Counted from the first letter of the stretch, positions 17,709-27,268 are shown. The stretch: DNA of 46,831 nucleotides from JBLHGU01 sp047615875 (GCA_047615875.1 JBLHGU010000021.1:1-46831); one strand, 5' to 3'. The notes: generated by a model not told the origin, from the sequence alone. Translations and numbers: made by a program.

Positions 17709-18059
17709 ATGCCACAATATATTTTCGTTTATCTGGGAGGTGAGTACCCCTCCAGTCCTGCGGAAGGACAAAAGCACTTCGAACACTATCAAAAATGGCT
17801 CGACTCGCTGGGTGACTCAGTAATTAGCCCCGCTGTACCCTTTAAAGATACCCACACAGTGCAACCCGATGGATCGGCGCTACCAGGTAGCACTACCGCA
17901 ATGTCAGGACTCAGCATACTGCGCATGGACTCAATGGCCGATGCATTGGCCGCTGCAAAATCTTGCCCATTTCTGGAAATCAACGGCACTTTGGAAGTTT
18001 CCGAAATGATCGAGATGTCCGGTCATAATGAGGATAGCAACAGTGACTCGATAAATTAG
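17709..18059 (+). CDS. YCII/DGPF-related domain protein
   Basis: A 116-residue single-domain protein of the YCII-related superfamily (ferredoxin-like fold), recognised by YIFVYLGGEYPSSPAEGQKH at the N terminus and the central AMSGLSILRMDSMADALAAA followed by CPFLEINGTLEVSEM. Some relatives are dehalogenase-like or accompany ECF sigma factors, but most have no assigned function. No sigma factor is adjacent here. It lies about 90 bases after ybiT and 68 before ptrB, so it may be transcribed alone. Confidence 0.8.
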   Translation: MPQYIFVYLGGEYPSSPAEGQKHFEHYQKWLDSLGDSVISPAVPFKDTHTVQPDGSALPGSTTAMSGLSILRMDSMADALAAAKSCPFLEINGTLEVSEMIEMSGHNEDSNSDSIN

Positions 18060-18127
18060 AGTCGTTGCTTCAAGATTAGCCACTGAAAATTTCACCTTGA
18101 TTATGGGATGAGCCCTGCCGCAACAAT

Positions 18128-20179
18128 ATGACTACACTTCCAAGCGCCGAGAAACGTCCCCATTTGATCAAATCACCCCATGGTGATCGAACTGACCCCT
18201 ACTATTGGCTGCGAGATGACAGCCGCACAGATTCTGATCTTCTTACCTATTTAGAAGCCGAGAATGATTATCGCGATCACTTGATGGCGCCAGTAAAGAA
18301 ATTACGGGAATCTTTATTCGACGAACTGGTGGGCCGCATGAAGAAGGATGATTCCAGCGTACCTTTTCGCGATCGTGGTTATTACTATTACAGTCGATAT
18401 GAAAACAACAAAGAGTACGCAATATACGCACGTAAGAAAGGGAGTCTTGAAGAGCCAGAGCATATTCTCATAGATCAGAATCAACGTGCCGAAGGCCACG
18501 AATTTTATAGCAGTCATGGTGACGAGGTTAGTCCAAACGGAAAGTTACTTGCCTTCGCAGAAGACACCGTTGGGCGTCGACAGTATGTTATTCATTTTCT
18601 GGATATGGACAGCGGTGCTTATCTCAATGATGTTATCTACAATTGTAGTGGCAGTATGGTGTGGGCTGCAGACAACAAAACTCTGTTCTATGTCGACAAA
18701 GATCCCATTACTCTGCTCGGCAAGCGTGTAAAAAAACATATCCTGGGAACAGATACCTCACAAGATGTAGTGGTGTATGAGGAGAGCGATCCCAGCTTCT
18801 ATATAGGCGTTGCAGATACTGTCGACCATCGTTACCTGATTATTCATTCGAGTAGCACTATCACCGATGAAATGTGGTATTTGCCAGCAGACAAACCCGA
18901 CGACTCATTTACAGTATTCAAACCCCGCGAAGACGACTTCGAATATTCAGCCGATCACATCGAAGGCAAGTGGGTTATACATACTAACTGGAAACAAAGT
19001 AATTTTCGCATCCTTGAAGCCAGCGACGCAGTTGCTGGCCAGCACGAGCAATGGCAAGAGATTCTTAGCGGCGACAATGAAACCTTTATCGATGACTTCG
19101 ATATTTTCGATAACTATCTAGTAGTTACAGAGCGTTCGGCAGGATTGACTTATCTGCGCATTCGAGACTTTCAGGATGGCAAAGAACACTATGTTGAAAC
19201 TGACGAAAGCGTCTATGACATCTGGCCAAGTATCAATATGGAGAGTGATACAGACTGGCTACGCTATGGGTACACTTCTCTAATTACACCTGTCACAACA
19301 TACGAAATAAATATGCGCAGCGGTGAGCGACGTGTACTAAAACATGAAGAAGTGCTCGGCGGATTTGATCGTGATAACTACGTAACAGAACGAACTTGGG
19401 TAACCGCACGCGATGGCACCCTTGTTCCGGTATCTATGGTTTGGCAAAAAGACTTTAAGAAAGACGCTACGGCACCACTATATCAATATGCCTATGGTAG
19501 TTATGGGTATTCAACAGACCCTGTTTTTCATCGCAGTATAATCTCGCTACTAGATCGAGGTTTTGTTTACGCTATTGCTCACGTCCGCGGCGGGCAGGAG
19601 ATGGGCAGGCAATGGTATGAAAACGGTAGACTGCTAAATAAAGAAAATACTTTTAATGATTTCATGGATGTCACAGAGCATTTGATCGCGAACAGCTACT
19701 GCGATCCGAAGAAAGTCAGTGCATCCGGCGGCAGTGCCGGTGGCATGCTCATGGGCGTTATCGCTAACACACGGCCGGATCTTTATACTGTGATAGTTGC
19801 GGATGTCCCTTTCGTGGATGTGGTAACCACCATGCTCGACGAAAGCATTCCACTAACCACGAATGAATTCGACGAGTGGGGCAACCCCAAAGAGAAAAAA
19901 TTCTACGACTATATGCTTTCATGGTCGCCCTACGATAACGTGGCGCAGCAAAACTACCCTGCCCTGTTAGTGACCACAGGACTATGGGACAGTCAGGTGC
20001 AATATTATGAACCAGCTAAATGGGTTGCTAAATTACGGGACAATAAAACCGATAGCAACGCACTAATTTTCTCTGTCGACATGGATGCAGGGCATGGCGG
20101 TGCCTCAGGGCGATTTCGTCAGCAAGATGAGACGGCTTTGGAGTTCGCCTTTATACTGTGGCAATTCGGTATAAACTAG
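18128..20179 (+). CDS. ptrB: Oligopeptidase B
   Basis: A 683-residue S9A serine peptidase, cytoplasmic, cleaving short peptides after basic residues. An N-terminal beta-propeller region (about 70-400) caps a C-terminal alpha/beta-hydrolase domain. The triad is in place: Ser536 (SASGGSAGGMLMG), Asp621 (TTGLWDSQVQYYEP) and His656 (MDAGHGGASGRF). Each is four residues later than in the E. coli enzyme. Length and N terminus (SPHGDRTDPYYWLRDDSR) match the family well, supporting the ATG at 18128. The 75-base gap downstream has a small TTGTAT/ATACAA hairpin but no convincing terminator. Confidence 0.95.
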   Translation: MTTLPSAEKRPHLIKSPHGDRTDPYYWLRDDSRTDSDLLTYLEAENDYRDHLMAPVKKLRESLFDELVGRMKKDDSSVPFRDRGYYYYSRYENNKEYAIYARKKGSLEEPEHILIDQNQRAEGHEFYSSHGDEVSPNGKLLAFAEDTVGRRQYVIHFLDMDSGAYLNDVIYNCSGSMVWAADNKTLFYVDKDPITLLGKRVKKHILGTDTSQDVVVYEESDPSFYIGVADTVDHRYLIIHSSSTITDEMWYLPADKPDDSFTVFKPREDDFEYSADHIEGKWVIHTNWKQSNFRILEASDAVAGQHEQWQEILSGDNETFIDDFDIFDNYLVVTERSAGLTYLRIRDFQDGKEHYVETDESVYDIWPSINMESDTDWLRYGYTSLITPVTTYEINMRSGERRVLKHEEVLGGFDRDNYVTERTWVTARDGTLVPVSMVWQKDFKKDATAPLYQYAYGSYGYSTDPVFHRSIISLLDRGFVYAIAHVRGGQEMGRQWYENGRLLNKENTFNDFMDVTEHLIANSYCDPKKVSASGGSAGGMLMGVIANTRPDLYTVIVADVPFVDVVTTMLDESIPLTTNEFDEWGNPKEKKFYDYMLSWSPYDNVAQQNYPALLVTTGLWDSQVQYYEPAKWVAKLRDNKTDSNALIFSVDMDAGHGGASGRFRQQDETALEFAFILWQFGIN

Positions 20180-20254
20180 TAAGCCATCGTAAAGTTGTAT
20201 TTTATACAAGATACCGGTGATCGTTGAATCACTTTAATAGACGGATACTCGACC

Positions 20255-20953
20255 ATGATTGAAGAACCAGCAAAGCTCACAATAAGAAAACCAAATCGTC
20301 GCCCCACCAAAGTACAAATTGAGTCATTCAAAGGCATTGCAACAGGATTTGTAGTAGATGCGATGGATGGTTCTGGTGCAATGGCTTCGATCATCAAACC
20401 AGCAGGCGATGGACGAGACCTGACTTGCATAGCATCGGGGCCGGCTCTAACTGTAGATACTGGCCCTGCAGACATTCTCGCCTTGTTAGCTAGCTTAAAG
20501 TTTATTCAACCTGGGGATATTGTTGTTTCTTCATTCTCAGGTTATCAAGGCTGCGCATCATGTGGAGATCGGGTTGCTGGAATGATGAAAAATAGTCAGG
20601 CCCAGGGGTTTGTCAGTGACGGTCCTATTCGTGACTATGAAGGCATTGTCGGCATTGGATTGCCAATATGGTGCACAGGAATAAATCCTAACTCCCCCGT
20701 GGGACAGGGCCCAGGACGCATAGGTTTGCCAATTAGTATCGGCGGAGTACACGTTGAGAGCGGAGACATGATCGTTGCCGATCGTGACGGTGTTGTTGTA
20801 GTTCCCTTTGCAGATATCAGCCGGGTTATCGATCGGCTGGGCCGAATTCAGGAGCTTGAAAAGCAGCTAGATAAGGAAGTAGAAGATGGATTAACCCAAC
20901 CGGCTGCTATTGCCGAGCTATTGGCAAGTGATCAAGTGCAATACGTCGAGTAA
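20255..20953 (+). CDS. RraA-like/4-hydroxy-4-methyl-2-oxoglutarate aldolase family protein
   Basis: A 232-residue protein of the RraA/HMG-CHA aldolase fold. The core ASCGDRVAGMMKNSQAQGFV is followed by SDGPIRDYEGI, the D-G-x2-R-D metal and substrate motif, and later by MIVADRDGVVVVP. In the aldolases the Arg and Asp of this motif hold a divalent metal and oxaloacetate/pyruvate. In E. coli RraA the same fold inhibits RNase E. The intact R-D motif and catabolic surroundings favour an aldolase or decarboxylase, but the substrate cannot be told. It is convergent with the SnoaL-like gene, two bases away. Confidence 0.83.
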   Translation: MIEEPAKLTIRKPNRRPTKVQIESFKGIATGFVVDAMDGSGAMASIIKPAGDGRDLTCIASGPALTVDTGPADILALLASLKFIQPGDIVVSSFSGYQGCASCGDRVAGMMKNSQAQGFVSDGPIRDYEGIVGIGLPIWCTGINPNSPVGQGPGRIGLPISIGGVHVESGDMIVADRDGVVVVPFADISRVIDRLGRIQELEKQLDKEVEDGLTQPAAIAELLASDQVQYVE

Positions 20954-20955
20954 TC

Positions 20956-21330
20956 TTAGACCGAATCAGGCAATCTGGAAAAATAGGCTATTTTCTCATT
21001 GAGTATTCCGGCCTGACTCGCCTTAACCAAAGCGCTGCCCTGTAGTTCGGTACCCACAGCGTGCCACCAGCACCAGATGGTTGCAGTGTCATTTTCTTTG
21101 CGTATGACAATATCGCTATATTCGAGAAACGGGTAGGCGTTAACACTAGCACCCATTTCAACAGCTGCCTGTTTAAAGTCATTTACAAATGCAACAAAAT
21201 CAGCTCGCACAATGCGGCCGGTATTGGGATCATCGTAGTAGAAGGCGTCAACGGTCACTCCTAGGCTAAGCCCTCCGTCCCCCAATTCCCAACCTTTTAA
21301 ATAGGTTGTGATTATTTCATCAATTGTCAT
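20956..21330 (-). CDS. SnoaL/NTF2-like domain protein
   Basis: A 124-residue small alpha+beta barrel protein of the SnoaL-like/NTF2-like superfamily. The N-terminal helix DEIITTYLKGWELGD precedes VDAFYYDDPNTGRIVRADFV, and the strand region contains TATIWCWWHAVGTELQGSAL. Such proteins bind small hydrophobic ligands, and some act as cyclases or isomerases. It directly follows the TauD-like gene on the same strand (nine-base gap), so the pair is probably an operon and it may process the dioxygenase product. No specific function can be given. Confidence 0.72.
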   Translation of the reverse strand: MTIDEIITTYLKGWELGDGGLSLGVTVDAFYYDDPNTGRIVRADFVAFVNDFKQAAVEMGASVNAYPFLEYSDIVIRKENDTATIWCWWHAVGTELQGSALVKASQAGILNEKIAYFSRLPDSV

Positions 21331-21338
21331 AGGTTTAT

Positions 21339-22229
21339 TTAAGCAAGGCTTGCAGGAACACCGGTGGCACAGATACGATACATTAATCGTTTGTCATCGC
21401 TATTACGTGGTGCCCCCACCTTGCTCGCATGATGAATCAAGCAGGAATTGTCCCACATGACCAAATCTCCTGGCTGATACTTGTGGGCATAACAGAACCG
21501 TTCCTCGGTGGCATGTGTCTTGAGCTTACCCATTAAGGAGTTCGCTGCTTCCAATTGCATATTCTCAATGGCGAACATCGATCCTGCCGGGCCATATAAG
21601 CTGTATTTTCCAGTTATGCTGTGGCGTCTTACCAATGGACGTTTAATCGGATCAGGCAATGCTACCTGTGTAGCCTCAGTTACCGGTGTAAGGTTATGCT
21701 CCCAGGCATCTTTTTCGCCCAGAATCTGCTTTGCGCCAGCATAGCAATGTAAACCAGAAAGTTCGGCAATATTCCGCTGTGTTTCAGTATCAAGTTGTTC
21801 ATATGCTGCCTGCATATCGGCAAATACGGTTTCACCGCCTTCAGCCATGGCATGAATGCAGTAAAGCATGGTTGTAGCATCTGGATCGGGCTCAGCAGCA
21901 CAATCTGTATGCCAAAAGGCTGCACCATTTCGATAATCTTCATTTTCGAATAACGCTCCGTCATTGCCTACCCGATTGATGTCGTCATAAGGTGCAACAT
22001 TCATTTCAGTAAAGCCATCAATACGTGTGCTGCCGGTCCATTGGCGACCAAATCTGGCGTACTGATCGGTAGTCAATTGCTGATTTCGAAAAAGCAGAAC
22101 CTTGTGTTCAACCAACGCTCTGGATAACCAGAGCATGGTTTCTGCAGTCGGCTTCTGAGATAGCTCCAGGCCGGATATTTCCGCGAAGAAAGTGCTGCCT
22201 AATCGGCTAGATTGTAGAGTAGAAGTCAT
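21339..22229 (-). CDS. TauD/TfdA-family 2-oxoglutarate-dependent dioxygenase
   Basis: A 296-residue Fe(II)/2-oxoglutarate dioxygenase. The iron triad is H107-x-D109 (FWHTDCAAEPDPD) and H266 (WDNSCLIHHAS); the 2-oxoglutarate arginine is R281 (RLMYRI). LLFRNQQLTTDQYARFGRQW and GGETVFADMQAAYEQL are typical of the family, whose members oxidise sulfonates, aryloxyacetates, alkyl sulfates and other acids. Nothing beside it (SnoaL-like gene, EEP hydrolase) fixes the substrate. There is no sulfonate transporter nearby, so taurine use should not be assumed. Confidence 0.88.
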   Translation of the reverse strand: MTSTLQSSRLGSTFFAEISGLELSQKPTAETMLWLSRALVEHKVLLFRNQQLTTDQYARFGRQWTGSTRIDGFTEMNVAPYDDINRVGNDGALFENEDYRNGAAFWHTDCAAEPDPDATTMLYCIHAMAEGGETVFADMQAAYEQLDTETQRNIAELSGLHCYAGAKQILGEKDAWEHNLTPVTEATQVALPDPIKRPLVRRHSITGKYSLYGPAGSMFAIENMQLEAANSLMGKLKTHATEERFCYAHKYQPGDLVMWDNSCLIHHASKVGAPRNSDDKRLMYRICATGVPASLA

Positions 22230-22350
22230 AAGTTAAAAGCCAGACTGATCAACTGGATAGAAATACATATTTGAATTATGCCCGGGGTTTGACCCAATCT
22301 CAACAACTCTGGGTATGCACACTGCAACTGGACTTGACCAAAGCACTTCG

Positions 22351-23199
22351 TCAATCATTGCCGAAATCTAGATCCACACTAACCGGAAGATGATCAGAGG
22401 CTATTCTGGCAAGTAGTGAGTCGTGAATAGTAGCGCTGTCTTCAATATAGTAATGACGTAGATTTTTGCAGAGAAAAATATAGTCAATGCGCTCTTTCTT
22501 TTTTGCATGATAGGTAGTGGCGTTCTTTCGGACCGGTATAATTTCGCGTCGTACTGGATCATATAAACTCTGCCAACCACACAACGGTCGCAAAGACGAA
22601 TGCGTGTACCGCTGGTTCAAATCACCCGCTAGCAATACCAGATGATCCGGAGAATCTACGAATTCTCCCAGAATTTTCCGGGTCAAGAACGCTTCTGCCA
22701 ATCGCAACTTGTCCGCACGATGATTAAACCAGGAATAATTTTTTCGAGATTTAAAATGCGTGTTGAATATCAGCAGACGCTTGCCATTAATGTCGAACGT
22801 GCCGAGATATAAATCTCGTAGAAATCCTGCCGGTGATAATTGCTTGCCTTGATAACTTTCTTTATCTTTATATTCATAAAGAATAGATTTATCTAAATGT
22901 TCCAAAACAGACTGTTTATGCGAAAGCCCTTTAAACGCCAGGCGACTCATCATTCCGATATTGATGCCGCGGTTACTGTTGCCTTCTTCCAATTGCCAAT
23001 ACTGATAGGGGCTATCCAGGCGTTGGTTAATATCCTCAAGCACCGACAGACTGGCCACCTCCTGTAAACATACAATATCGGCGTTTATGTTAGTAATTAC
23101 ACTAGCGATTGCTCGTTTTTCGTTTTCTGATTTTTCGTATCCAACATCCGAAGAAAGAAAGTAATTCTTACAATTGTAAGTACAAACGCTGATATTCAA
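22351..23199 (-). CDS. Endonuclease/exonuclease/phosphatase (EEP) family hydrolase
   Basis: A 282-residue member of the DNase I/exonuclease III/phosphoesterase fold. Conserved elements are N9 at the start (VCTYNCKNYF), E47 (DIVCLQEVAS), LIFNTHFKSRKN, LLAGDLNQRY (GDLN), ERIDYIFL and the C-terminal ASDHLPVSVDL (SDH). No signal peptide is visible, so it is probably cytoplasmic. The start codon is TTG with GGA eight bases upstream. It begins 27 bases after the PAS-GGDEF-EAL gene on the same strand and is probably co-transcribed. The substrate may be nucleic acid, a phospholipid or an inositol phosphate. Confidence 0.82.
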   Translation of the reverse strand: MNISVCTYNCKNYFLSSDVGYEKSENEKRAIASVITNINADIVCLQEVASLSVLEDINQRLDSPYQYWQLEEGNSNRGINIGMMSRLAFKGLSHKQSVLEHLDKSILYEYKDKESYQGKQLSPAGFLRDLYLGTFDINGKRLLIFNTHFKSRKNYSWFNHRADKLRLAEAFLTRKILGEFVDSPDHLVLLAGDLNQRYTHSSLRPLCGWQSLYDPVRREIIPVRKNATTYHAKKKERIDYIFLCKNLRHYYIEDSATIHDSLLARIASDHLPVSVDLDFGND

Positions 23200-23226
23200 T
23201 TTAGATTCCGAATGCTCTAGAATGTA

Positions 23227-26070
23227 TTAGGTTGTTTCATGGATAGGGGCCGGGCGACCAAGTTTATAGCCTTGTACATAATCAACACCAATTTCTCGTA
23301 GCTTTTCCAGTAATTCCTCGGATTCAACAAACTCAGCGATAGTCGTTTTATTCATTGCCTTTCCCACATCATTAATAGAACGAACCACAGCCAGGTCCAC
23401 CTCATTATCCTGTATACCTTTTACAAACGAACCTTCAATCTTCAAATAATCCACTGGCAGTGTTTTAAGGTAAGTAAAAGATGATAAACCACTGCCGAAG
23501 TCATCCAATGCAAATCTGCAGCCCTGCTCTCTGAGTGTTCCCATAAATGTTATTGCCCTGGACAAATTGGTAATCGTTTCTGTTTCAGTCACTTCGAAAC
23601 ATATTTTACTGGCTGGAAAATTAGTCTGAGCAAAGCATTGTTGAACAAACAACAAAAACTCTTCATCTGCCAGCGAGGACCCCGAGAGATTTATAAAGCA
23701 AAGATGTAACCGCTCCTGTAGTTGCGAGTTGTCACTCAGCCAATTCAATGCGGTTTCTACCACCCATCTATCCAGATTTGTGGATAATCCGAATTGTTCT
23801 GCTATTGGCAGAAACACCTCAGGTAATACTATCGCTCCTTTATCATCGAGCATCCGTAAGAGCAACTCGAAGCTTTCTCCCTCTCCAGGAGCACCATTGA
23901 GTGGCACAATAGGTTGAGACCAGAGTTGGAAACGTTGTTCATCCAGCGCGGCATTTATTTGCGCTAATTGTTGCATTTCTATTTGCTTTCGAGTGAAACC
24001 CATATCATTAATTTCATTAACATTCACCCGGTTTCGCCCAGCATCCTTTGCTGAGTAACAGGCAGTGTCAGCAGCGATTAAAAGATTCGAAACACTTTCA
24101 CTGGTCCGAGTAATTGGCACCAATCCGATACTTACTCCTATTCGGAAAACCCTCTCCTCCCACATAAATTTAAAATCCTCAACCGCTTGGCGTATTCTAT
24201 TCGCCAACAGATAGGCCTGCTCTGGTGCGCAACTCTCCATTAGTATGCCAAACTCATCACCACCAAGACGAGCCAGGGAAAAACGAGTATCGACAACTTC
24301 CATTAGCAAAACACTTAATTGTTTTAGTAGCTCGTCGCCAGCAATATGACCACAGGTGTCATTGATGATTTTGAATCTATCGAGATCCATATAACATAAT
24401 GCATGCTCATCATCGGATTCTCGAACAATATCTACAACGCTCTCAAGACGTCGCTCAAACTCGCTTCTATTAATCAGTTTTGTTAGTGGGTCGTGGGTAG
24501 CCTGAAAGGCCAGAGCCTCTACTGCGAGTTTACGCTCAGTAATATCCTGGACGGTTCCAAAAGAGCGTAACAGTACGCCCTGCTCGCTATAGACATACTC
24601 ACTTTTTAGATGAAAATAACATTCAAAAGCTGTTGCAAGATTCGAACGAAACTCTATATCAAAGCTGGTGAATAGCTTCTGGGCTTCCTGCAAAGTCTGC
24701 CGATAACGCTGCCTATCATCAGGGTGGACCAATTTTATTTCGGCATCAAAACTTGAAAAGTGCCTAAGCGTTTCAGGCACTGTCATGCCATATATGCGTG
24801 CGCATTGCTCGGAGCACGAAATCATTCGATACTCTATATGGTCCCAGCTCCAGTGACCCATATTGCCCATTTCTTCTGCTTGCCGATAAAGCGCATGGCT
24901 TTGTTCCAAATCTTCCTCTGTGCGCTTTCTATCACTAATATCCTGGATTAAAACCAGGCACTGAATTAGGTTACCTGATGAATCGATAACATCTTTGTAG
25001 GTTTCATGAACGTGCTGAATGGCGCCATCTTTTCTTATAATTCGATATTCAATTTCTGCCTTTTCCTGATCTTGCTGGTAAAAGTCGGTACAAAGCTCTC
25101 GGTCCTCCGGATGAATAAGCTCAGAGTCCCTGGCCAAATCTACAAATTTTTCTAAAAACTCTTTTTTTGTGTAACCGTGAATTTGTGCATAACTCTCGGA
25201 AATAGTTTCGTAGCTCTTGCCAGTATAATCCCAGACTGCATAACCAAGTTTTGCCATCGCTACACTTTGTGACAGTAATGTTTCACTGTCTGAAAGTGCT
25301 TTTTCTGTCAATCGAAAATCAGTGATATCCTGCATCGAAACCAGTGACTGAACTCTACACCCCGACGAATCCAGAATATCCTGATAGCACTCGTAGACCA
25401 GGCGAGTTGTGCCATCGGGCTGAAAAATACGATACTCAATTTCCGATTTCGGTTTATCCTTTTGCGCATAGTAATCCAGATAACGTTCATGATCCTCTGG
25501 GTGAATCATCCTTGTATCTTTGTCTAAATCCAGAAACAGGGAAAGAAACTCTGTCCTCGAATACCCATGAATCCCAGCATACTCATCGGAAACAGTAATA
25601 TATTGTTCGTCGCTATAGTCCCATATGGCATACCCAATACTAGCCATTGCAGCACCCTGGGTAAGTAGCGTCTGGTTGTCGTCAAGAACCTGCTGCGCCT
25701 GTTTCTTCCTGGTTATGTCGGTGTTAAAAACAACAGTTCCACCACTGGAAACTTTAACCTCGCGAATTTGCAACCAATTTCCATTCTCAAACTCGACTTC
25801 ACACAGCTCCAGGGAGTTTCGATGCCAGTTCATGCGGTCTCTAAACCACTGATCATTGCCCATCATACCTTTGGGCAGAGGATCATTAGTGACCGTCATG
25901 CGTAGAGCATCAGCAAACAATACCCCGGAAACCAGATATTCCTGCGCAGTGGCATTTATTTCACGATATTGTTGATTGCACATGATCAGCCGATCTTCGG
26001 CATCATAGAGTGCAAAGCCTTCGGCCAATTCATCAAGGGCGGCAAAAAGCAATTCAGGGGCAATATTCAA
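23227..26070 (-). CDS. Multi-PAS GGDEF-EAL cyclic-di-GMP signalling protein
   Basis: A 947-residue cytoplasmic sensor with no transmembrane segment. Four PAS domains lie at about 1-120, 140-250, 265-380 and 395-510; the second and third are close copies. A GGDEF domain follows (525-685, intact motif at 603-607). The EAL domain (695-945) has ELL in place of EAL at 735, but the metal and catalytic residues are present: N794, E826, D856-D857, K877, E913 and Q933. It should therefore hydrolyse cyclic-di-GMP, and it may also make it. No RxxD inhibition site sits before GGDEF (D594 and F597 occupy its ends). The annotated start is TTG, giving a sensible PAS N terminus. It is probably in an operon with the EEP hydrolase. 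Confidence 0.93.
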   Translation of the reverse strand: MNIAPELLFAALDELAEGFALYDAEDRLIMCNQQYREINATAQEYLVSGVLFADALRMTVTNDPLPKGMMGNDQWFRDRMNWHRNSLELCEVEFENGNWLQIREVKVSSGGTVVFNTDITRKKQAQQVLDDNQTLLTQGAAMASIGYAIWDYSDEQYITVSDEYAGIHGYSRTEFLSLFLDLDKDTRMIHPEDHERYLDYYAQKDKPKSEIEYRIFQPDGTTRLVYECYQDILDSSGCRVQSLVSMQDITDFRLTEKALSDSETLLSQSVAMAKLGYAVWDYTGKSYETISESYAQIHGYTKKEFLEKFVDLARDSELIHPEDRELCTDFYQQDQEKAEIEYRIIRKDGAIQHVHETYKDVIDSSGNLIQCLVLIQDISDRKRTEEDLEQSHALYRQAEEMGNMGHWSWDHIEYRMISCSEQCARIYGMTVPETLRHFSSFDAEIKLVHPDDRQRYRQTLQEAQKLFTSFDIEFRSNLATAFECYFHLKSEYVYSEQGVLLRSFGTVQDITERKLAVEALAFQATHDPLTKLINRSEFERRLESVVDIVRESDDEHALCYMDLDRFKIINDTCGHIAGDELLKQLSVLLMEVVDTRFSLARLGGDEFGILMESCAPEQAYLLANRIRQAVEDFKFMWEERVFRIGVSIGLVPITRTSESVSNLLIAADTACYSAKDAGRNRVNVNEINDMGFTRKQIEMQQLAQINAALDEQRFQLWSQPIVPLNGAPGEGESFELLLRMLDDKGAIVLPEVFLPIAEQFGLSTNLDRWVVETALNWLSDNSQLQERLHLCFINLSGSSLADEEFLLFVQQCFAQTNFPASKICFEVTETETITNLSRAITFMGTLREQGCRFALDDFGSGLSSFTYLKTLPVDYLKIEGSFVKGIQDNEVDLAVVRSINDVGKAMNKTTIAEFVESEELLEKLREIGVDYVQGYKLGRPAPIHETT

Positions 26071-26240
26071 CGTAAGGTCAATCTTTTTCGGGTGCCGTAA
26101 TTATTCAGAATCGGAGGCTAATAAGGAAATTGGACGTTCATCAGATTGTAAGTTAACGATACACGCAGAGCAACGAAACCACCTAGTCGCTCCTTACTAG
26201 ATTGCATTAGCACTGCTTAAACAAAATACACAATTAATAG

Positions 26241-26270
26241 GTGCCACCGCTATCATTATCGATTTATAAT
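26241..26270 (+). promoter_or_regulatory. Candidate promoter of the PhyH-like gene
   Basis: A perfect -10 TATAAT (26265-26270) with a 4-of-6 -35, GTGCCA (26241-26246), 18 bases upstream. The leader before the ATG at 26304 would be about 26 bases. Confidence 0.35.
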
Positions 26271-26303
26271 AATTTCTACCCGTAATTTGCTAAAAACACT
26301 CAT

Positions 26304-27209
26304 ATGTCTGTCACCAAAACCAATAACCTTACCGACCTCAAAAAGCAAATGGACGAAAGTGGCTATTGCATTATTCGGAATGTAATTCCTCCCAAAACCA
26401 TAGAGGAAATACATCAAAGGATAGATGCCCAGGCACGCGCAGAAAAACTACTGGAAGTCACGACTCAAGACCAGGTTCAAAGCGATGATGACAAGAATCA
26501 ATGGGTTTATATGTTGATTAACAAGGGACTTATATTTCAAAGACTATTCGAAAACGAAACTGCCCACGAAATTGTTAAGCATGTGCTGGGAGCCAACTTT
26601 CTACTTTCAGACTTCTCAGCGACTATTACGCACCCGGGTAATGGGCAGATGGGATTGCATAAAGACCAGTGGTGGTTACCCGAGCCCAGCATGCCCGGGG
26701 AGCCTCACCAACGCTGTGGCGACATTAACCGAGCCGATGTTAGTAAAGGTCAGCCAAACCCATCAACAAAGCCGATTAATCCACCTGTAATCTGCAATGT
26801 ATTGTGGATGGTCAGTGATTTTACAGTGGAGAACGGCGGTACCCGGATCGTCCCTGGTAGTCATCTAAGCGGCACAAACCCTGAGCCCGATGGTGACTAC
26901 AATACAATTAATGCAACGGGCTTCGCAGGTAGTGCGGTAATTTTTGAAGGTCGCACATGGCATTCGGCAGATCTAAATACCAGCGATGCACCAAGATACG
27001 GGATAACAACCTACTATGGCGCTCCGCAATTTCGTCAAATGCTTAATTTCACCTACGGTATGAAAAATGAAGTGGCTGACAGTCTCAGCCGAAAGAGTCG
27101 GTCCTTGCTAGGCTTTAAACCTTGGGGTGGATATGGCGCGACGGGTGATCAGCACGCAGAAAGTATCGTTCGAGGAGATCAGCAAATAGGTGAACTTGGA
27201 GAGAAATAG
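26304..27209 (+). CDS. Phytanoyl-CoA dioxygenase (PhyH) family oxygenase
   Basis: A 301-residue Fe(II)/2-oxoglutarate dioxygenase of the PhyH family. Iron ligands are H119-x-D121 (GLHKDQWWLP) and H220 (GRTWHSADLNTS), and R231 probably holds 2-oxoglutarate (DAPRYGITTYYGA). NVLWMVSDFTVENGGTRIVP is the usual central strand. PhyH relatives hydroxylate fatty acyl-CoAs, ectoine, phosphonates or halogenated metabolites. It is alone in its transcription unit, so context gives no substrate. It lacks the ectoine hydroxylase gene neighbourhood. Confidence 0.87.
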   Translation: MSVTKTNNLTDLKKQMDESGYCIIRNVIPPKTIEEIHQRIDAQARAEKLLEVTTQDQVQSDDDKNQWVYMLINKGLIFQRLFENETAHEIVKHVLGANFLLSDFSATITHPGNGQMGLHKDQWWLPEPSMPGEPHQRCGDINRADVSKGQPNPSTKPINPPVICNVLWMVSDFTVENGGTRIVPGSHLSGTNPEPDGDYNTINATGFAGSAVIFEGRTWHSADLNTSDAPRYGITTYYGAPQFRQMLNFTYGMKNEVADSLSRKSRSLLGFKPWGGYGATGDQHAESIVRGDQQIGELGEK

Positions 27210-27268
27210 ATCGAGTTGTTTTTGGAGAAAAGCCTACCCAGCTGCCTAGCCGGGTTTGGACGAAGACT

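Noticed and set aside
20195..20232. TTGTAT/ATACAA hairpin and GTGAT-N6-ATCAC dyad after ptrB, as terminator or CRP site
   Set aside because: The hairpin is AT-rich without a T-run, and the dyad spacing (GTGA, eight bases, TCAC) does not match CRP (six).
20255..20953. Functional RraA (RNase E inhibitor)
   Set aside because: The intact D-G-x2-R-D aldolase motif and the longer N terminus fit the aldolase-like branch at least as well, so no symbol is given.
21339..22229. Taurine dioxygenase (tauD)
   Set aside because: Only the general TauD/TfdA family is supported. There is no sulfonate transporter or regulator nearby.
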